A stretch of DNA of 45,081 bases from Candidatus Rokuibacteriota bacterium (GCA_003221615.1 QHSQ01000106.1:1-45081), one strand, 5' to 3'. Shown: positions 16,366-25,263, counted from the stretch's first letter. Numbers and translations are program-made. Notes: generated by a model from the letters alone, not told the origin.

Positions 16366-17175
16366 TCACTCCTTCGGCACCAGAACGATCTCGATGCGTC
16401 GATTCTTGGCGCGGCCTTCCGACGTCGCGTTGTCGGCCACCGACTTGAACTCGCCGAAGGCGGCGGCCGAAAGCTTGGCCGGCTCGATGCCCTGCTTCTG
16501 GAGATAGCGCGCGACGTTGATCGAGCGCGCGGCCGACAGCTCCCAGTTGGTCGGATAGCGCTGGGTGAGCGGGGCCACGATGGGCTTGTTGTCCGTGTGC
16601 CCCTCGATACGAATCGACTTGTCGTTCACCGTCTTGAGGATCTCGATGACCTTGCCGAGGACCACGAGCCCTTCCTGCTTCACTTCCGCCTTGCCGGAAT
16701 CGAAGAGGATTGCTTCGACCATGTTCACGGTGAGCTTGCCCTTCAGCTCGGAGATCGTCACCTGCCCCTTGTCGATCTCATTTTTCATCTTCTTGACAAG
16801 CTGCTCGTAGGTCGAGCTGACCTCACGCAGTTTCTCTTCGCGCGCCTTGGTCGCCTCGGACAGCTCCCGCGTGAGCCGGGTGTTGTCGCCCTCGAGCGCG
16901 TTGACGCGCTGGCGCAGGTCCACGATGCTCTTGCCGAGCTCGCCCGATTTCAATGCCAGCGTGCGCTCCAGCTGCGCCTGGTCGGCCGTCAGCTGCTCGT
17001 TGCGCTTACCCGCGTCCGCGAGATCTGCCTTGAGGCGCGCGTTCTGAGCCTCGAGGGCGTTGTACCGGACCTCGGCAGATTCAACCGCCTTCGTGTACTC
17101 GCTCTTCGAGACGCATGCGGTGGCGCCGAACGCGACAAGGGCCAGAGCGGTGATGGTCAGGAACGTCTTGCGCAT
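16366..17175 (-). CDS. OmpA-family lipoprotein with coiled coil
   Basis: 269 residues. The ATG at 17175 is preceded by AGGAGA at 8-nt spacing. A lipoprotein-type signal (FLTITALALVAFGATAC, Cys21) leads to a long Leu/Glu/Arg coiled coil (~28-145) and a C-terminal OmpA/Pal/MotB peptidoglycan-binding domain (~150-269). That domain contains GHTDNKPIV, WELSAARSINVARYLQKQGI and GRAKNRRIEIVL, which includes the conserved Arg pair. It should tether the outer membrane to the cell wall, with the coiled coil as spacer. Divergent, across 284 bp, from the membrane/VWA gene pair, which may be functionally linked (inference). Confidence 0.93.
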   Translation of the reverse strand: MRKTFLTITALALVAFGATACVSKSEYTKAVESAEVRYNALEAQNARLKADLADAGKRNEQLTADQAQLERTLALKSGELGKSIVDLRQRVNALEGDNTRLTRELSEATKAREEKLREVSSTYEQLVKKMKNEIDKGQVTISELKGKLTVNMVEAILFDSGKAEVKQEGLVVLGKVIEILKTVNDKSIRIEGHTDNKPIVAPLTQRYPTNWELSAARSINVARYLQKQGIEPAKLSAAAFGEFKSVADNATSEGRAKNRRIEIVLVPKE

Positions 17176-17459
17176 CGGTGGTCTCCTGGGTCGCAAAGCA
17201 AAGCCTGGCGAAGATGCCAGCGAGGAATACTGCAGCGATCCATTATGGCCCGTCCCCGGTCTCGTCACGGCGCGATTCAGGGGGGCCTCGCGTTCGGCTT
17301 GAGCGTCACGGGAGTGCCAGTTTCGCAGCGTGCGATGCCAAAGAGCCCACCGCGAAAGGTCGTGATCGTCGCCGAATCAGCACCTTACCCGGACGGCGGA
17401 AGGCTTGCTATGCGGTAGGTGCTCGTTCGCCATGCCCCGGGCACAAGGAGGGGTGAAAA

Positions 17460-18695
17460 ATGTTCGAGCTCATTCATCAGATTCCCGAACCCTGGCGCCA
17501 GCTAACCGACGTGCTGATCGCGCCGCTGGCGTGGATCCCGCGCCTGCAGCACACGCTGTGGGATTTCTTCTTCGCCCCTGGTCCGTGGTGGCTCGTCACC
17601 TTGAAGTACCTCTTCCTGGTCTTCCCGGCGCTGCTCGCCGTCGCCGCGGTCTGGTGCACGCAGCTCTCCATCTATACGTTGCCGTTCCGCTCGGGGCGCG
17701 CCCAGTTCATCCCGACGATGATGCTGACCTGGTGGGATGCCGTGCGGGCCGTGTGGCTCTACTGGGTGGGCATGTTCCGGTTCGTCGCGGTAGTGCTGGG
17801 ATGGGTGGTGACGTTCAGCACCTTCGTGGCGAAGCTCGTGCTCGAGGTGATCCGCCAGGTCGTCCTCATGCCCTTCACGATGACGGGCCGGATGACGGAG
17901 ACCTATTTCAAGCCGGGCGTGCCCTGGGTCGCGTTCATCATGCTCCTCTTCTGGTGTGCGCTCGAGGCCGCGATCTTCACCTACACGCTGATGCCGACCG
18001 TCACCGAGCTCCTCGCCGACCTCGTCGGCGGCGAGTCGACGGCGCGCTACACGGGCCCCCTCCTGTACTTCTTCCTGCTCCTGCTCATCATGGGTAGCTT
18101 CGCGTGCGTGCAGACCCTGATGGACGCCGTGAAGAAGCGGGAGTGGAAGTTCATCGTCCAGATGGTCGTGGTGGAGCTGTTCGTGATGTTCTTCGAGGTC
18201 ATCTTCCTCTACCGGGAGCTCATCGACGCGCTGACGCCGTGGATTTCACAGCAGACGGGTATGAAATTGGGCCTCACCGTCACGCTCGCCCTGTCGTCGT
18301 TCGGATGGATCGGCATCCGAGGCATGACGTGGTTCCTGTTCGGCCAGTTCGGAACGCCGCCGATGCTCGCCTTCATCTCGCGGCGCCCGATGGTGGACGA
18401 GGGCGCCCCGCGCCCCACCAACGGCAAACCGGTGCCGGCCTGGTGGCGGCAACCGGTGTCGGAGCTGAAGCAGGAGATCGAATGGCTGCACAAGAAGAGC
18501 GAGGAGCTTCTCGACTATCTGGTGCTGCCGGTCTTGCAGATCGCAGCGGCCGCCGTCAACTTCGGGATGGTCCTGGTCGCCTCGCGCCAGATCTTCGCGC
18601 TGCCCTTCAAGGACGGCAGTGAGGTCACGCAGACCTGGCAGATCCTACAGACCTTGCATCTGCATCAGGCGCCGCGAAAGCCGGCCACGCTATGA
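17460..18695 (+). CDS. Multi-pass membrane protein coupled to a VWA gene
   Basis: 411 residues with about seven hydrophobic segments (roughly 44-66, 100-128, 157-180, 196-218, 228-250, 266-290, 362-385), rich in Trp/Phe. A hydrophilic stretch (~300-350, PVSELKQEIEWLHKKSEELL) before the last helix looks like a cytoplasmic helical hairpin. No known family recognised. AAGGAGG before the ATG is strong. The stop overlaps the start of the following VWA gene (ATGA), so the two are translationally coupled and probably interact. Confidence 0.85.
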   Translation: MFELIHQIPEPWRQLTDVLIAPLAWIPRLQHTLWDFFFAPGPWWLVTLKYLFLVFPALLAVAAVWCTQLSIYTLPFRSGRAQFIPTMMLTWWDAVRAVWLYWVGMFRFVAVVLGWVVTFSTFVAKLVLEVIRQVVLMPFTMTGRMTETYFKPGVPWVAFIMLLFWCALEAAIFTYTLMPTVTELLADLVGGESTARYTGPLLYFFLLLLIMGSFACVQTLMDAVKKREWKFIVQMVVVELFVMFFEVIFLYRELIDALTPWISQQTGMKLGLTVTLALSSFGWIGIRGMTWFLFGQFGTPPMLAFISRRPMVDEGAPRPTNGKPVPAWWRQPVSELKQEIEWLHKKSEELLDYLVLPVLQIAAAAVNFGMVLVASRQIFALPFKDGSEVTQTWQILQTLHLHQAPRKPATL

Positions 18696-19465
18696 GCCGC
18701 CTGGGCAGCTCGCCCGTCGCTCGGCTGGTCGCGACCGCCCTCCTCAGCGTCGCCGTCGTGGTCTCGGCGGCGGAAACGGAGGAGAACAAGGCGCCGCGGT
18801 CGACGCTCTTCGTCGGCGTCGACACCAGCGGCTCATTCCGACCCGCCTATGACGACGCCCTCACGTTCGTCGCCCATTACCTCTACGGCCACATGCACGA
18901 GCTCGGCGGCCTCTCGAAGCCGCGCGACCTCTTCGTGACAGCCATCGGAGGCAAGGACAACAACGAGCCGAAGTCGTTCCACCCGATCCACGAGTTCAAC
19001 AACAAGGACGTCAAGCAGATCGAGACGGACCTCCGGAAGTGGTTTCCGCCCACCGACACGCTCACCGATTTCAACGTCTTCTTCCAGCAGATCGCGCGCA
19101 CGGTGAAGGAGCGGAATCTGGTCCTGGCGCCGATCACCGTGATGGTGGTCAGCGACGGCGTCCCGGACGTGCGCGACGGGTCGATCAAGTCGGGCACGCC
19201 CGCCTCCTACCAGCAGATCGATCTGAGTCCCCTCGATTACCTCTCGAAGAACGTCACCGTGCGCCTGGTCTACGCGAGCCCCAAGGTCGGCGACAACTGG
19301 CGAAAGCTGGTGAAGCGGGACCGCGTGCGCTTCTGGGCCGTGGAGTACGACGTCATGAAGGGCTGGCGCGCCCAGATGAAGCAGGACACGGACCTCGCCA
19401 ACCAGGACCGCTTCTGGAAGTGGGTGAGGGACAACGTGGACTACCGCGTGCGGCGCGGCGTCTAG
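18692..19465 (+). CDS. Secreted von Willebrand factor A-like protein
   Basis: 257 residues. A signal peptide (~9-27, cleavage near VVSA-AE) is followed by one VWA-like domain. The MIDAS is complete by eye: DTSGS (Asp44, Ser46, Ser48) in LFVGVDTSGSF, a Thr-rich TDTLTDFN loop (~121-128), and Asp155 in VMVVSDGVPD. Unlike the minus-strand VWA protein at 3450-4268, it looks metal-competent and should bind a partner through a divalent cation on the outer face of the inner membrane. Coupled by a 4-nt overlap to the preceding multi-pass membrane protein. Confidence 0.88.
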   Translation: MSRLGSSPVARLVATALLSVAVVVSAAETEENKAPRSTLFVGVDTSGSFRPAYDDALTFVAHYLYGHMHELGGLSKPRDLFVTAIGGKDNNEPKSFHPIHEFNNKDVKQIETDLRKWFPPTDTLTDFNVFFQQIARTVKERNLVLAPITVMVVSDGVPDVRDGSIKSGTPASYQQIDLSPLDYLSKNVTVRLVYASPKVGDNWRKLVKRDRVRFWAVEYDVMKGWRAQMKQDTDLANQDRFWKWVRDNVDYRVRRGV

Positions 19466-19686
19466 TTTCTTCGGCCGCCTCTCACGGGCGTGCCATTGGC
19501 TTCGCCGTTCGCGTTCGCCGTATTGATGGCCGCGATCAGGCACGCCACGTACTCTGAAGCACACTCGATGACCGCCGCCTCGCCCGGTCGCGAGACTCCC
19601 AGGGCGAAGACGAGCGCTGCCAGGACTACCCTGAGCGCGCGACTACGTTTTGCGCTGCTTCGAGCAGTTCCGCTTTCGATCGCCAT
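19462..19686 (-). CDS. Short secreted CSLREA-like remnant
   Basis: 74 residues. The start at 19686 is supported by a good GGAGGG ribosome site. A signal peptide (~15-36) leads to AAVIECASEYVACLIAAINTANANGEAN. From memory this resembles the beginning of long surface-exposed beta-helix/CSLREA-type proteins (ACLIAAIN.ANAN). The expected repeat region is missing; the frame ends ten residues later, overlapping the stop of the convergent VWA gene by 4 nt. It is either a truncated remnant of a large surface protein or a genuine small exported protein. Confidence 0.6.
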   Translation of the reverse strand: MAIESGTARSSAKRSRALRVVLAALVFALGVSRPGEAAVIECASEYVACLIAAINTANANGEANGTPVRGGRRN

Positions 19687-19899
19687 CGCCAACCCTCCTG
19701 CCGTTCGCATCGCCATCGCCGTGAGCACCGACTGCCGCTTAGACTTTTTCAGCAAGGGTCGGAGGCCTCGATGAGGCGAACTCCCGAATCGGCGCCGGTC
19801 AAATCCATCAAATGAGGCGCCGAGGGCCACGGCCCCTCGGGGCTTGACTCTGGCTGCGGGGGGCGCGATCTTAGGCCCCACTCTGACAGGAGGGAACTC

Positions 19900-21558
19900 A
19901 TGGCCGAAGTCGACGGTGCAACCTTAGTCGCGAGGAGCCTCAAACGGCAGGGCGTTCAATTCATGTTCGGGATCGTCGGGTTTCCGGTGCAGCCGATCGC
20001 CGCGGCCGCGCAGAAGGAAGGCATCACCTACGTCGGGATGCGCAACGAGCAGTCCGCCTCGTACGCCGCGCAGGCCGTTGGCTATCTGACCGGGCGCCCT
20101 GGCGCCTGCCTCGTCGTGTCGGGCCCCGGCGTCGTCCACGCCCTCGCCGGCCTCGCCAACGCGCAGCAGAACGGCTGGCCGATGATCCTCATCGGCGGCG
20201 CTTCGGAGACCTGGCGCAACGGCATGGGTGCGTTCCAGGAAGAGCGCCAGGTGCTGGTCGCGACGCCGTTCTGCAAGTTCGCGCATGCGATCGAGCACGT
20301 CCACCGCATCCCGTTCTATGTCGAGATGGCGGTCAGGAACTCGATCTATGGCCGTCCTGGCGCGAGCTATCTCGACATTGCGGACGACATCATTACCGGG
20401 AAGGTCGACGAGTCGAGGGTGGACGAGCCGGCGCGCTGCCCGGATCCGCCACGCACCCAGGCGATGCCGGATGATGTCGAAAAGGCGTTGAACGTGCTCA
20501 GATCGGCGGAGCGACCGCTCGTCATCATCGGCAAGGGCATGGCCTACTCACGCGCCGAGGACGAGGTTCGCGCCTTCATCGAGCGCACCAAGCTGCCCTT
20601 CCTCGCCTCGCCGATGGGCAAGGGCGTCATGCCCGACAACCATCCGCTGTCGGTCGGCGCGGCGCGCAGTCACGCGCTGCAGAATGCCGACGTCGTCTTC
20701 CTGATGGGCGCGCGGCTCAACTGGATCATGCATTTCGGCCTGCCGCCGCGCTTCAGCAAGGACGTGAAAATCATCCAGCTCGACATCGCCCCGGAAACGA
20801 TCGGCCAGAACGCGCCGACCCAGGTCGCACTGGTCGGCGACGGCAAGGCGATCGTCGGGCAGCTCAATCAGGCGCTCGGCAAGCGCGAGTGGGTTTACCC
20901 GAAGGAATCGGCCTGGCATGCCGCGATCGCCGAAAAGGCGGCGGCGAATGCGGCGCAGATCGCGCCCCAGCTCGTCGACGACGCGGCCCCGGCCAACTAC
21001 TACCGCGCGCTGAAAGACGTGGCCGCGTGGGCGCCGGAAAACGCGATCATCATCGGCGAGGGTGCCAGCACGATGGACATCGGCCGCACCCAGCTCTTCA
21101 ATTCGAGGCCGCGGCACCGGCTCGACGCCGGTAGCTACGGCACGATGGGCATCGGCATGGGCTTCGTCATCGCCGCGGCCGTGGTGCATCCGGACAAGCC
21201 GATCATCTCGGTCTCGGGCGACTCGGCCATCGGCTTCTCCGGCATGGAGATCGAGACGGCCTGCCGCTATCAGCTGCCGGTCAAGATCGTCGTCTTCAAC
21301 AATGGCGGCATCGGGCCGGGGCACGCGAAACATCCGGACAATCCGCTTCAGAACATGCGGCCGAACGCGCTGATCTATGGCGCCCGCTACGACAAGATGA
21401 TGGAGGCCTTCGGCGGCAAGGGCTGGTTCGTCGAGAACCCGAAGGATCTGAAGTCGGCCCTGGAACAGGCGACGGCGTTCAAGGGCCCGGCCCTGGTCAA
21501 CGTCATGATCTCCCAGGAGTCGGCCCGCAAGCCGCAACAGTTCCGGTGGCACAGCTGA
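19900..21558 (+). CDS. ThDP-dependent 2-hydroxyacyl-CoA lyase / oxalyl-CoA decarboxylase family
   Basis: 552 residues with the three-domain layout of ThDP enzymes (Pyr, central, PP). The Pyr-domain glutamate that activates thiamine is Glu50 (GMRNEQSASYAAQAVGYLTG). The PP-domain motif starts SGDS (440-442 for GDS) and ends VVFNNGGIG. The order and the C-terminal ESARKPQQFRWHS fit 2-hydroxyacyl-CoA lyase or oxalyl-CoA decarboxylase better than acetolactate synthase, which usually carries FAD-region differences. It would cleave a 2-hydroxyacyl-CoA to formyl-CoA plus aldehyde, or decarboxylate oxalyl-CoA. No CoA-transferase (frc-type) gene is adjacent, so the choice stays open. AGGAGGG precedes the ATG. 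Confidence 0.9.
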   Translation: MAEVDGATLVARSLKRQGVQFMFGIVGFPVQPIAAAAQKEGITYVGMRNEQSASYAAQAVGYLTGRPGACLVVSGPGVVHALAGLANAQQNGWPMILIGGASETWRNGMGAFQEERQVLVATPFCKFAHAIEHVHRIPFYVEMAVRNSIYGRPGASYLDIADDIITGKVDESRVDEPARCPDPPRTQAMPDDVEKALNVLRSAERPLVIIGKGMAYSRAEDEVRAFIERTKLPFLASPMGKGVMPDNHPLSVGAARSHALQNADVVFLMGARLNWIMHFGLPPRFSKDVKIIQLDIAPETIGQNAPTQVALVGDGKAIVGQLNQALGKREWVYPKESAWHAAIAEKAAANAAQIAPQLVDDAAPANYYRALKDVAAWAPENAIIIGEGASTMDIGRTQLFNSRPRHRLDAGSYGTMGIGMGFVIAAAVVHPDKPIISVSGDSAIGFSGMEIETACRYQLPVKIVVFNNGGIGPGHAKHPDNPLQNMRPNALIYGARYDKMMEAFGGKGWFVENPKDLKSALEQATAFKGPALVNVMISQESARKPQQFRWHS

Positions 21559-21578
21559 TCCGCTGAGGCCTCACGGCC

Positions 21579-21613
21579 AGGGGCCGCTCCGCGAGGGGCG
21601 GCCCCTCTTTTTT
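21579..21613 (+). terminator. Rho-independent terminator of the ThDP enzyme gene
   Basis: Nine-bp stem AGGGGCCGC / GCGGCCCCT around a 10-nt loop, followed directly by CTTTTTT, 20 bp after the stop codon. A classic intrinsic terminator. Confidence 0.9.
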
Positions 21614-21632
21614 GGATGAGCGTGAAGCGCGG

Positions 21633-22037
21633 TCAGCCCGGCGGGACGGTCGAGCCCCGGCGCCAGTGCGACCACGACATGCCGACCGCCAGGATGGCGG
21701 CGACGCTGACCAGGCCGAGCCATGAGATCGCCGCGACGTTCTCGATCGGCAGCCAGCCCCAGCTGGCGACGAGCCAGTAGAGCGCGGCCAGGAACGCGTT
21801 GGCGAGCAGGAGGCCGAGGCCGCCCATCGAGCGCAAGGTGAGTCGCAGGCAAACGAACCAGCCGATCAGCAGGACGACGCCCACGAACACGGTCGGCGGA
21901 CTCCATTCGAACCGGGTGCTCTTTGCCCACGCGTAGAACGAGTAGCGAGTGGGATTGTACGTCGCGCCGGCCACGAGCAGCGCGAAGGCGAACCGGCCGA
22001 GGAAACCGCCGAGCGTGAGCTGGGTGCTGGCCGCCAT
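21633..22037 (-). CDS. DUF6524-like small membrane protein
   Basis: 134 residues with four predicted membrane helices. The segment FAFALLVAGATYNPTRYSFY..W resembles the start of DUF6524 proteins as I remember them (RF..AL.L...T.NP...SY..W). Function unknown. Start: ATG at 22037; the longer frame to 22319 overlaps the divergent dipeptidase gene. A perfect TATAAT lies 7 nt upstream of the ATG with no ribosome site between, so this mRNA may be leaderless. Confidence 0.75.
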   Translation of the reverse strand: MAASTQLTLGGFLGRFAFALLVAGATYNPTRYSFYAWAKSTRFEWSPPTVFVGVVLLIGWFVCLRLTLRSMGGLGLLLANAFLAALYWLVASWGWLPIENVAAISWLGLVSVAAILAVGMSWSHWRRGSTVPPG

Positions 22038-22044
22038 CCCCGGG

Positions 22045-22050
22045 ATTATA
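22045..22050 (-). promoter_or_regulatory. TATAAT -10 box, probably leaderless transcript
   Basis: A perfect minus-strand TATAAT sits 7 nt before the ATG at 22037, which would place the transcription start at or next to the start codon. No good -35 box is visible 16-18 nt upstream. Confidence 0.45.
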
Positions 22051-22104
22051 AAGCCCAGCTTTGTGATCCCGACAGCTTCGGCTTCCCCCTGAAGGACGAA
22101 GACG

Positions 22105-23223
22105 ATGGAGCCAAATCCCAAGTTCCAGCTTGAGGGGGCGCGCGGACACGTCACGCGCCGCGACGTCCTGGCGGCACTGGGCGTGCTGGCCCTGGGTGGA
22201 TGCGTGGCGCGCACGGGCGGTGATGTACGGGAGTCCGACGTCGAGGCCGCCCAGCTGCTGGACGACGTCATCGGGGTCGACATGCACTCGCACGCGGCGG
22301 GCGCGACCGGGCGGCGCACGCCGGCCTACGACCTGGCCGCGCGCATGCGGAGCGGACGGATGACGGCGGTGTGTCTCCAGCACACCAGCGACGGGCCGGT
22401 CATAAAGCGCGATCCGCAGAACCGCGTTCGCGTGACGCGTGAGCCCGATCCCGGCGAGCTCTGGCGGTTCACGCAGAGCCGGCTGGCCTGGTTCGATAAC
22501 CTCGTCCAGAGCCAGGGGCTGCGCCGCGCGCTCAGGCGGGGGGATCTCGAGGCGGCGCATCGCGACCGGGCTCCCGCCATCGTGCAGGCGATCGAGGGAT
22601 GCCAGTTCATGGAGGGCAGGCTGGAGCATCTCGCCGAGGTCCACCGCCGCGGCGTGAGACATCTGCAGCTCGTGCACTTCATGCGGAGCGATCTGGGAGA
22701 CAACCAGACAGAGTCGCCGACCCAGGGAGGCCTCACTCCGCTCGGCCGGGACGTCATCGCCGAGTGCAACCGGCTCGGCCTGGTGGTGGACGTGGCGCAC
22801 GGCACGCTGGCACTGGTGGAAGGGGCTGCCCGGGCCAGCCGCACGCCGCTCATCCTCTCCCACACCAACCTCGCCTCCCGCAGGCTCGATCCGTTCACGC
22901 GGCTGATCTCGGGCGACCACGGCAAGATCGTCGCGAGCACGGGCGGAGTGGTCGGGATCTGGGCCAGCCCAACGTTCACGTCGCTCGCCGGTTACGTGGA
23001 CGGCGTCACCCGCGCGGTGGAGACACTGGGGGTGGATCACGTGGGGTTCGGCACTGATAACTCGGGCTTCGGGCAGTCCCAGGCGGTGTGGACCGACTAC
23101 GCGGACTTTCCCCTCGTCGTTCAGCTTCTGCGACGCAAGGGCTTCTCCGCCACGGACGTCGGCAAGCTCGTCGGCCGTAACTACGTGCGGGTGTTCAACC
23201 AGTCGGTGCCGGCGTCGGATTGA
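22105..23223 (+). CDS. Membrane dipeptidase (peptidase M19), lipoprotein
   Basis: 372 residues of the renal-dipeptidase family, a zinc amidohydrolase-fold enzyme that cleaves dipeptides, often D-amino-acid-containing ones. Metal ligands are visible: His61 and His63 in VDMHSHAAG, the bridging Glu in VQAIEGCQF, His in VVDVAHG and in ILSHTNLAS, and Asp in FGTDNSGFG. The N-terminus combines a twin-arginine-like TRRDVLAALGVLALGGC with a lipobox (Cys33), suggesting Tat export and lipid anchoring. AAGGA precedes the ATG. Divergent from the DUF6524-like gene. Confidence 0.93.
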   Translation: MEPNPKFQLEGARGHVTRRDVLAALGVLALGGCVARTGGDVRESDVEAAQLLDDVIGVDMHSHAAGATGRRTPAYDLAARMRSGRMTAVCLQHTSDGPVIKRDPQNRVRVTREPDPGELWRFTQSRLAWFDNLVQSQGLRRALRRGDLEAAHRDRAPAIVQAIEGCQFMEGRLEHLAEVHRRGVRHLQLVHFMRSDLGDNQTESPTQGGLTPLGRDVIAECNRLGLVVDVAHGTLALVEGAARASRTPLILSHTNLASRRLDPFTRLISGDHGKIVASTGGVVGIWASPTFTSLAGYVDGVTRAVETLGVDHVGFGTDNSGFGQSQAVWTDYADFPLVVQLLRRKGFSATDVGKLVGRNYVRVFNQSVPASD

Positions 23224-23327
23224 AAATGCCGGGTTGTGACGCAGTGAGCTAAGGTTTTACCCTGACCCATGTTAGGGGATTTACCTGATTGCCCTCGTGA
23301 CCGCGTATTCATTAAAGTCGCCGTCGA

Positions 23328-24704
23328 ATGCTCCGCGCGTCCGCGATCCTCGGCCTCACCCTTTGCATAGTGCTGCCTCACGCCTGGGCTCCTCACGCAT
23401 GGGCCCAGGAGCAGGAGCCCTGGCCCCGCCAGCAGCCCTGGCCCGGCGTCGTCCAGCAGCAACAGCAAGAAGAGGAAGGGGAGTTTCGGATTTCGCCGCT
23501 GCTGCGACTTCAGACCCTGGGTCCGGCGGTCGCTCCGGCCTATCCCGGCCTGTCCACCTATCCCCTCGAGCTGCTCGGCCTTCTGATGTCTCCGTTGGAG
23601 CGGCGCGAGGTCAATCTGTTGCCCACGATCGCCGTGTCCGAGGAATTCACCGACAACATCTTCCTGAACAACAACAACAAGCGGTACGATTTCATCACGA
23701 GCTTTACTCCCGCCCTCATGATGCTGCTGAACCGCCCTCGGTTCCAGGTGGCCGCCGGCTTCTCGAACTCGGCCGAGGTGTACGCGCGTGGGAGCAGCCC
23801 GAACGACGGTCTCGCGCGCCAGAATTTCATCGGTGGCGTCTTCTACGAGCCGACGCCGCGCCTTCAGTTCACCGCCACCGACGCGTTCATTCGAGACCAG
23901 AGCCCGGACGCTAGATCAGGAGGGTTCAGCCTCGGTGGGCAAGCGTCGTGGAGCAACACCCTCACGCCAGCTGTGGGATGGCAGGTGGCGCAGCGGACGC
24001 GGCTGAACCTCGCGGCGAACTATAGTGTGGTGCGCCTCGAGGGCCAAGGCGCCGGAATCGACTCGGACACCTATGGATTCCTGAGTAACCTCAGCCACGC
24101 GTTCACGCCGCGCTTCACCGGTATGATCGGCTACAACTTCACGTACCTGGACTTGCGATCTGGTCACGGCGACAACTCCACGACGCACAATCCCACGATT
24201 GGCTTCACCTATCGTGTCACATCGACGCTCACCGTCGCCGTCGACGGCGGCCCTGCGTTCACCGAGCTCGGTGGCGAGAACTTCATCACCCCGGCCCTGA
24301 GCGCCGGCATCGCACAGGTCCTGCCATTCGGTACCGCGAGCGCCTACTACTCTCGGAACGTGGCCGTTGCGGGTGGATTCGGTGGCCCGGCCGATACCCA
24401 GACCGTCTCCGGGATGCTCGTCCTGCCGACCTGGCGGGATCTGATCGTCATCTTCAATCCCATGTGGACGAAGGCGGAGTCCCTGAGCGACCGGCAAATA
24501 CAGCACATCGACGTCACCGTGTTCACGCTGAGCCTCGGAGCCGCCTATCGAGTCAACCCCTACATGACGGTCTTCGGTGGGTACTCGTTCATGCGCCAGC
24601 GGCTCGGGCGTTCGTCGACGACGCCGGACTTCGATGCCGACGAGAACCGGGTCAAGGTCGGTGTTCAGTTCGGCTACCCCTTCGCGTTCGACCTGGGGAA
24701 GTAG
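23328..24704 (+). CDS. Outer-membrane beta-barrel protein
   Basis: 458 residues. A signal peptide (cleavage AWA-QE near residue 26) is followed by a Gln/Pro/Trp-rich linker and then ~370 residues of alternating amphipathic strands (e.g. RLNLAANYSVVRLEG, RFTGMIGYNFTYLDL, VKVGVQFGYPFAF). The C-terminal strand is YPFAFDLGK, and the pattern fits an outer-membrane barrel of the type found next to exopolysaccharide genes. Start ATG at 23328. The signal-peptide cleavage site is duplicated (PHAWAPHAWA). It is monocistronic, behind a comparatively AT-rich 104-bp leader, and ends at a good terminator. Confidence 0.85.
   Translation: MLRASAILGLTLCIVLPHAWAPHAWAQEQEPWPRQQPWPGVVQQQQQEEEGEFRISPLLRLQTLGPAVAPAYPGLSTYPLELLGLLMSPLERREVNLLPTIAVSEEFTDNIFLNNNNKRYDFITSFTPALMMLLNRPRFQVAAGFSNSAEVYARGSSPNDGLARQNFIGGVFYEPTPRLQFTATDAFIRDQSPDARSGGFSLGGQASWSNTLTPAVGWQVAQRTRLNLAANYSVVRLEGQGAGIDSDTYGFLSNLSHAFTPRFTGMIGYNFTYLDLRSGHGDNSTTHNPTIGFTYRVTSTLTVAVDGGPAFTELGGENFITPALSAGIAQVLPFGTASAYYSRNVAVAGGFGGPADTQTVSGMLVLPTWRDLIVIFNPMWTKAESLSDRQIQHIDVTVFTLSLGAAYRVNPYMTVFGGYSFMRQRLGRSSTTPDFDADENRVKVGVQFGYPFAFDLGK
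23376..23405 (+). repeat. 15-nt tandem repeat duplicating the signal-peptide cleavage site
   Basis: CCTCACGCCTGGGCT (23376-23390) is followed by CCTCACGCATGGGCC (23391-23405), two mismatches. It encodes PHAWA twice in the barrel protein's signal peptide, creating two possible AxA cleavage sites. Confidence 0.8.
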
Positions 24705-24743
24705 TAGGCGGCGGCACCGTTTCCTTCACCGCACATCACACCC

Positions 24744-24785
24744 ACGGCGGGTTCGCGACGATGAGCGGACCCGCCGTTGGTTTTT
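24744..24785 (+). terminator. Rho-independent terminator of the barrel gene
   Basis: Stem ACGGCGGGT/ACCCGCCGT extended inward by TCGC/GCGG pairing (13 bp with one G-T wobble), an 8-nt loop, then TGGTTTTT. It lies 39 bp after the stop. Confidence 0.88.
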
Positions 24786-24926
24786 CACACCGCCTCGCCC
24801 ATGTTGCCCGTCCGGTCTCGTGTTACAGTGGCCCCGCCGGCCACTGAGTCCCTATGGTTGACGCGCTGCGCGCGTCGAGACCCGGTGACGAAGGCGCAGA
24901 TCTCCCTCCGCGGTTTGGAGTGCGCT

Positions 24927-25136
24927 ATGCAAACCATTCAAGATCGAGTCAGCCTCCTGCTCCGGGCGTACCGGACGGTCCGCTTTTGCGACGCGTGTCT
25001 TGCGCTGAAGATGGGGGCCTTTCCCAGCGACGTGCGCGAGGCCGTGGTGTTGATCGGCGACGGCTTTCAAGTTTCGGCTGGTAAGTGTTCCGAATGTCTC
25101 CGGGAGAAGACCGTCGTGCGTGCTCTTGCGGCCTGA
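24927..25136 (+). CDS. Small zinc-ribbon-like protein
   Basis: 69 residues. The start at 24927 is supported by GGAG seven nt upstream; the longer frame from 24777 runs through the terminator. Two CxxC knuckles (Cys21/Cys24 in FCDACLA and Cys54/Cys57 in GKCSECLRE), 29 residues apart, suggest one zinc site. A helical N-terminus (TIQDRVSLLLRAYRTVR) and a helix before an LIGDGFQ turn complete it. Possibly a DNA- or protein-binding regulator; no named family recognised. Confidence 0.7.
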   Translation: MQTIQDRVSLLLRAYRTVRFCDACLALKMGAFPSDVREAVVLIGDGFQVSAGKCSECLREKTVVRALAA

Positions 25137-25263
25137 CAATATTCGTCGCCTCCTCCTGGCGGAGGAAGCCACGCGACCGGCGTACGAGCCGCGTGGGCCG
25201 GACGCCGACCCGGGCATCGCTTGCGTCTAGATCGGTTCGGTCCTCAACACGCCTCCCCAACCG

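Noticed and set aside
17335..17418. 27-codon ORF just before the multi-pass membrane gene
   Set aside because: No ribosome site, no similarity noticed; it sits where a promoter or leader is expected.
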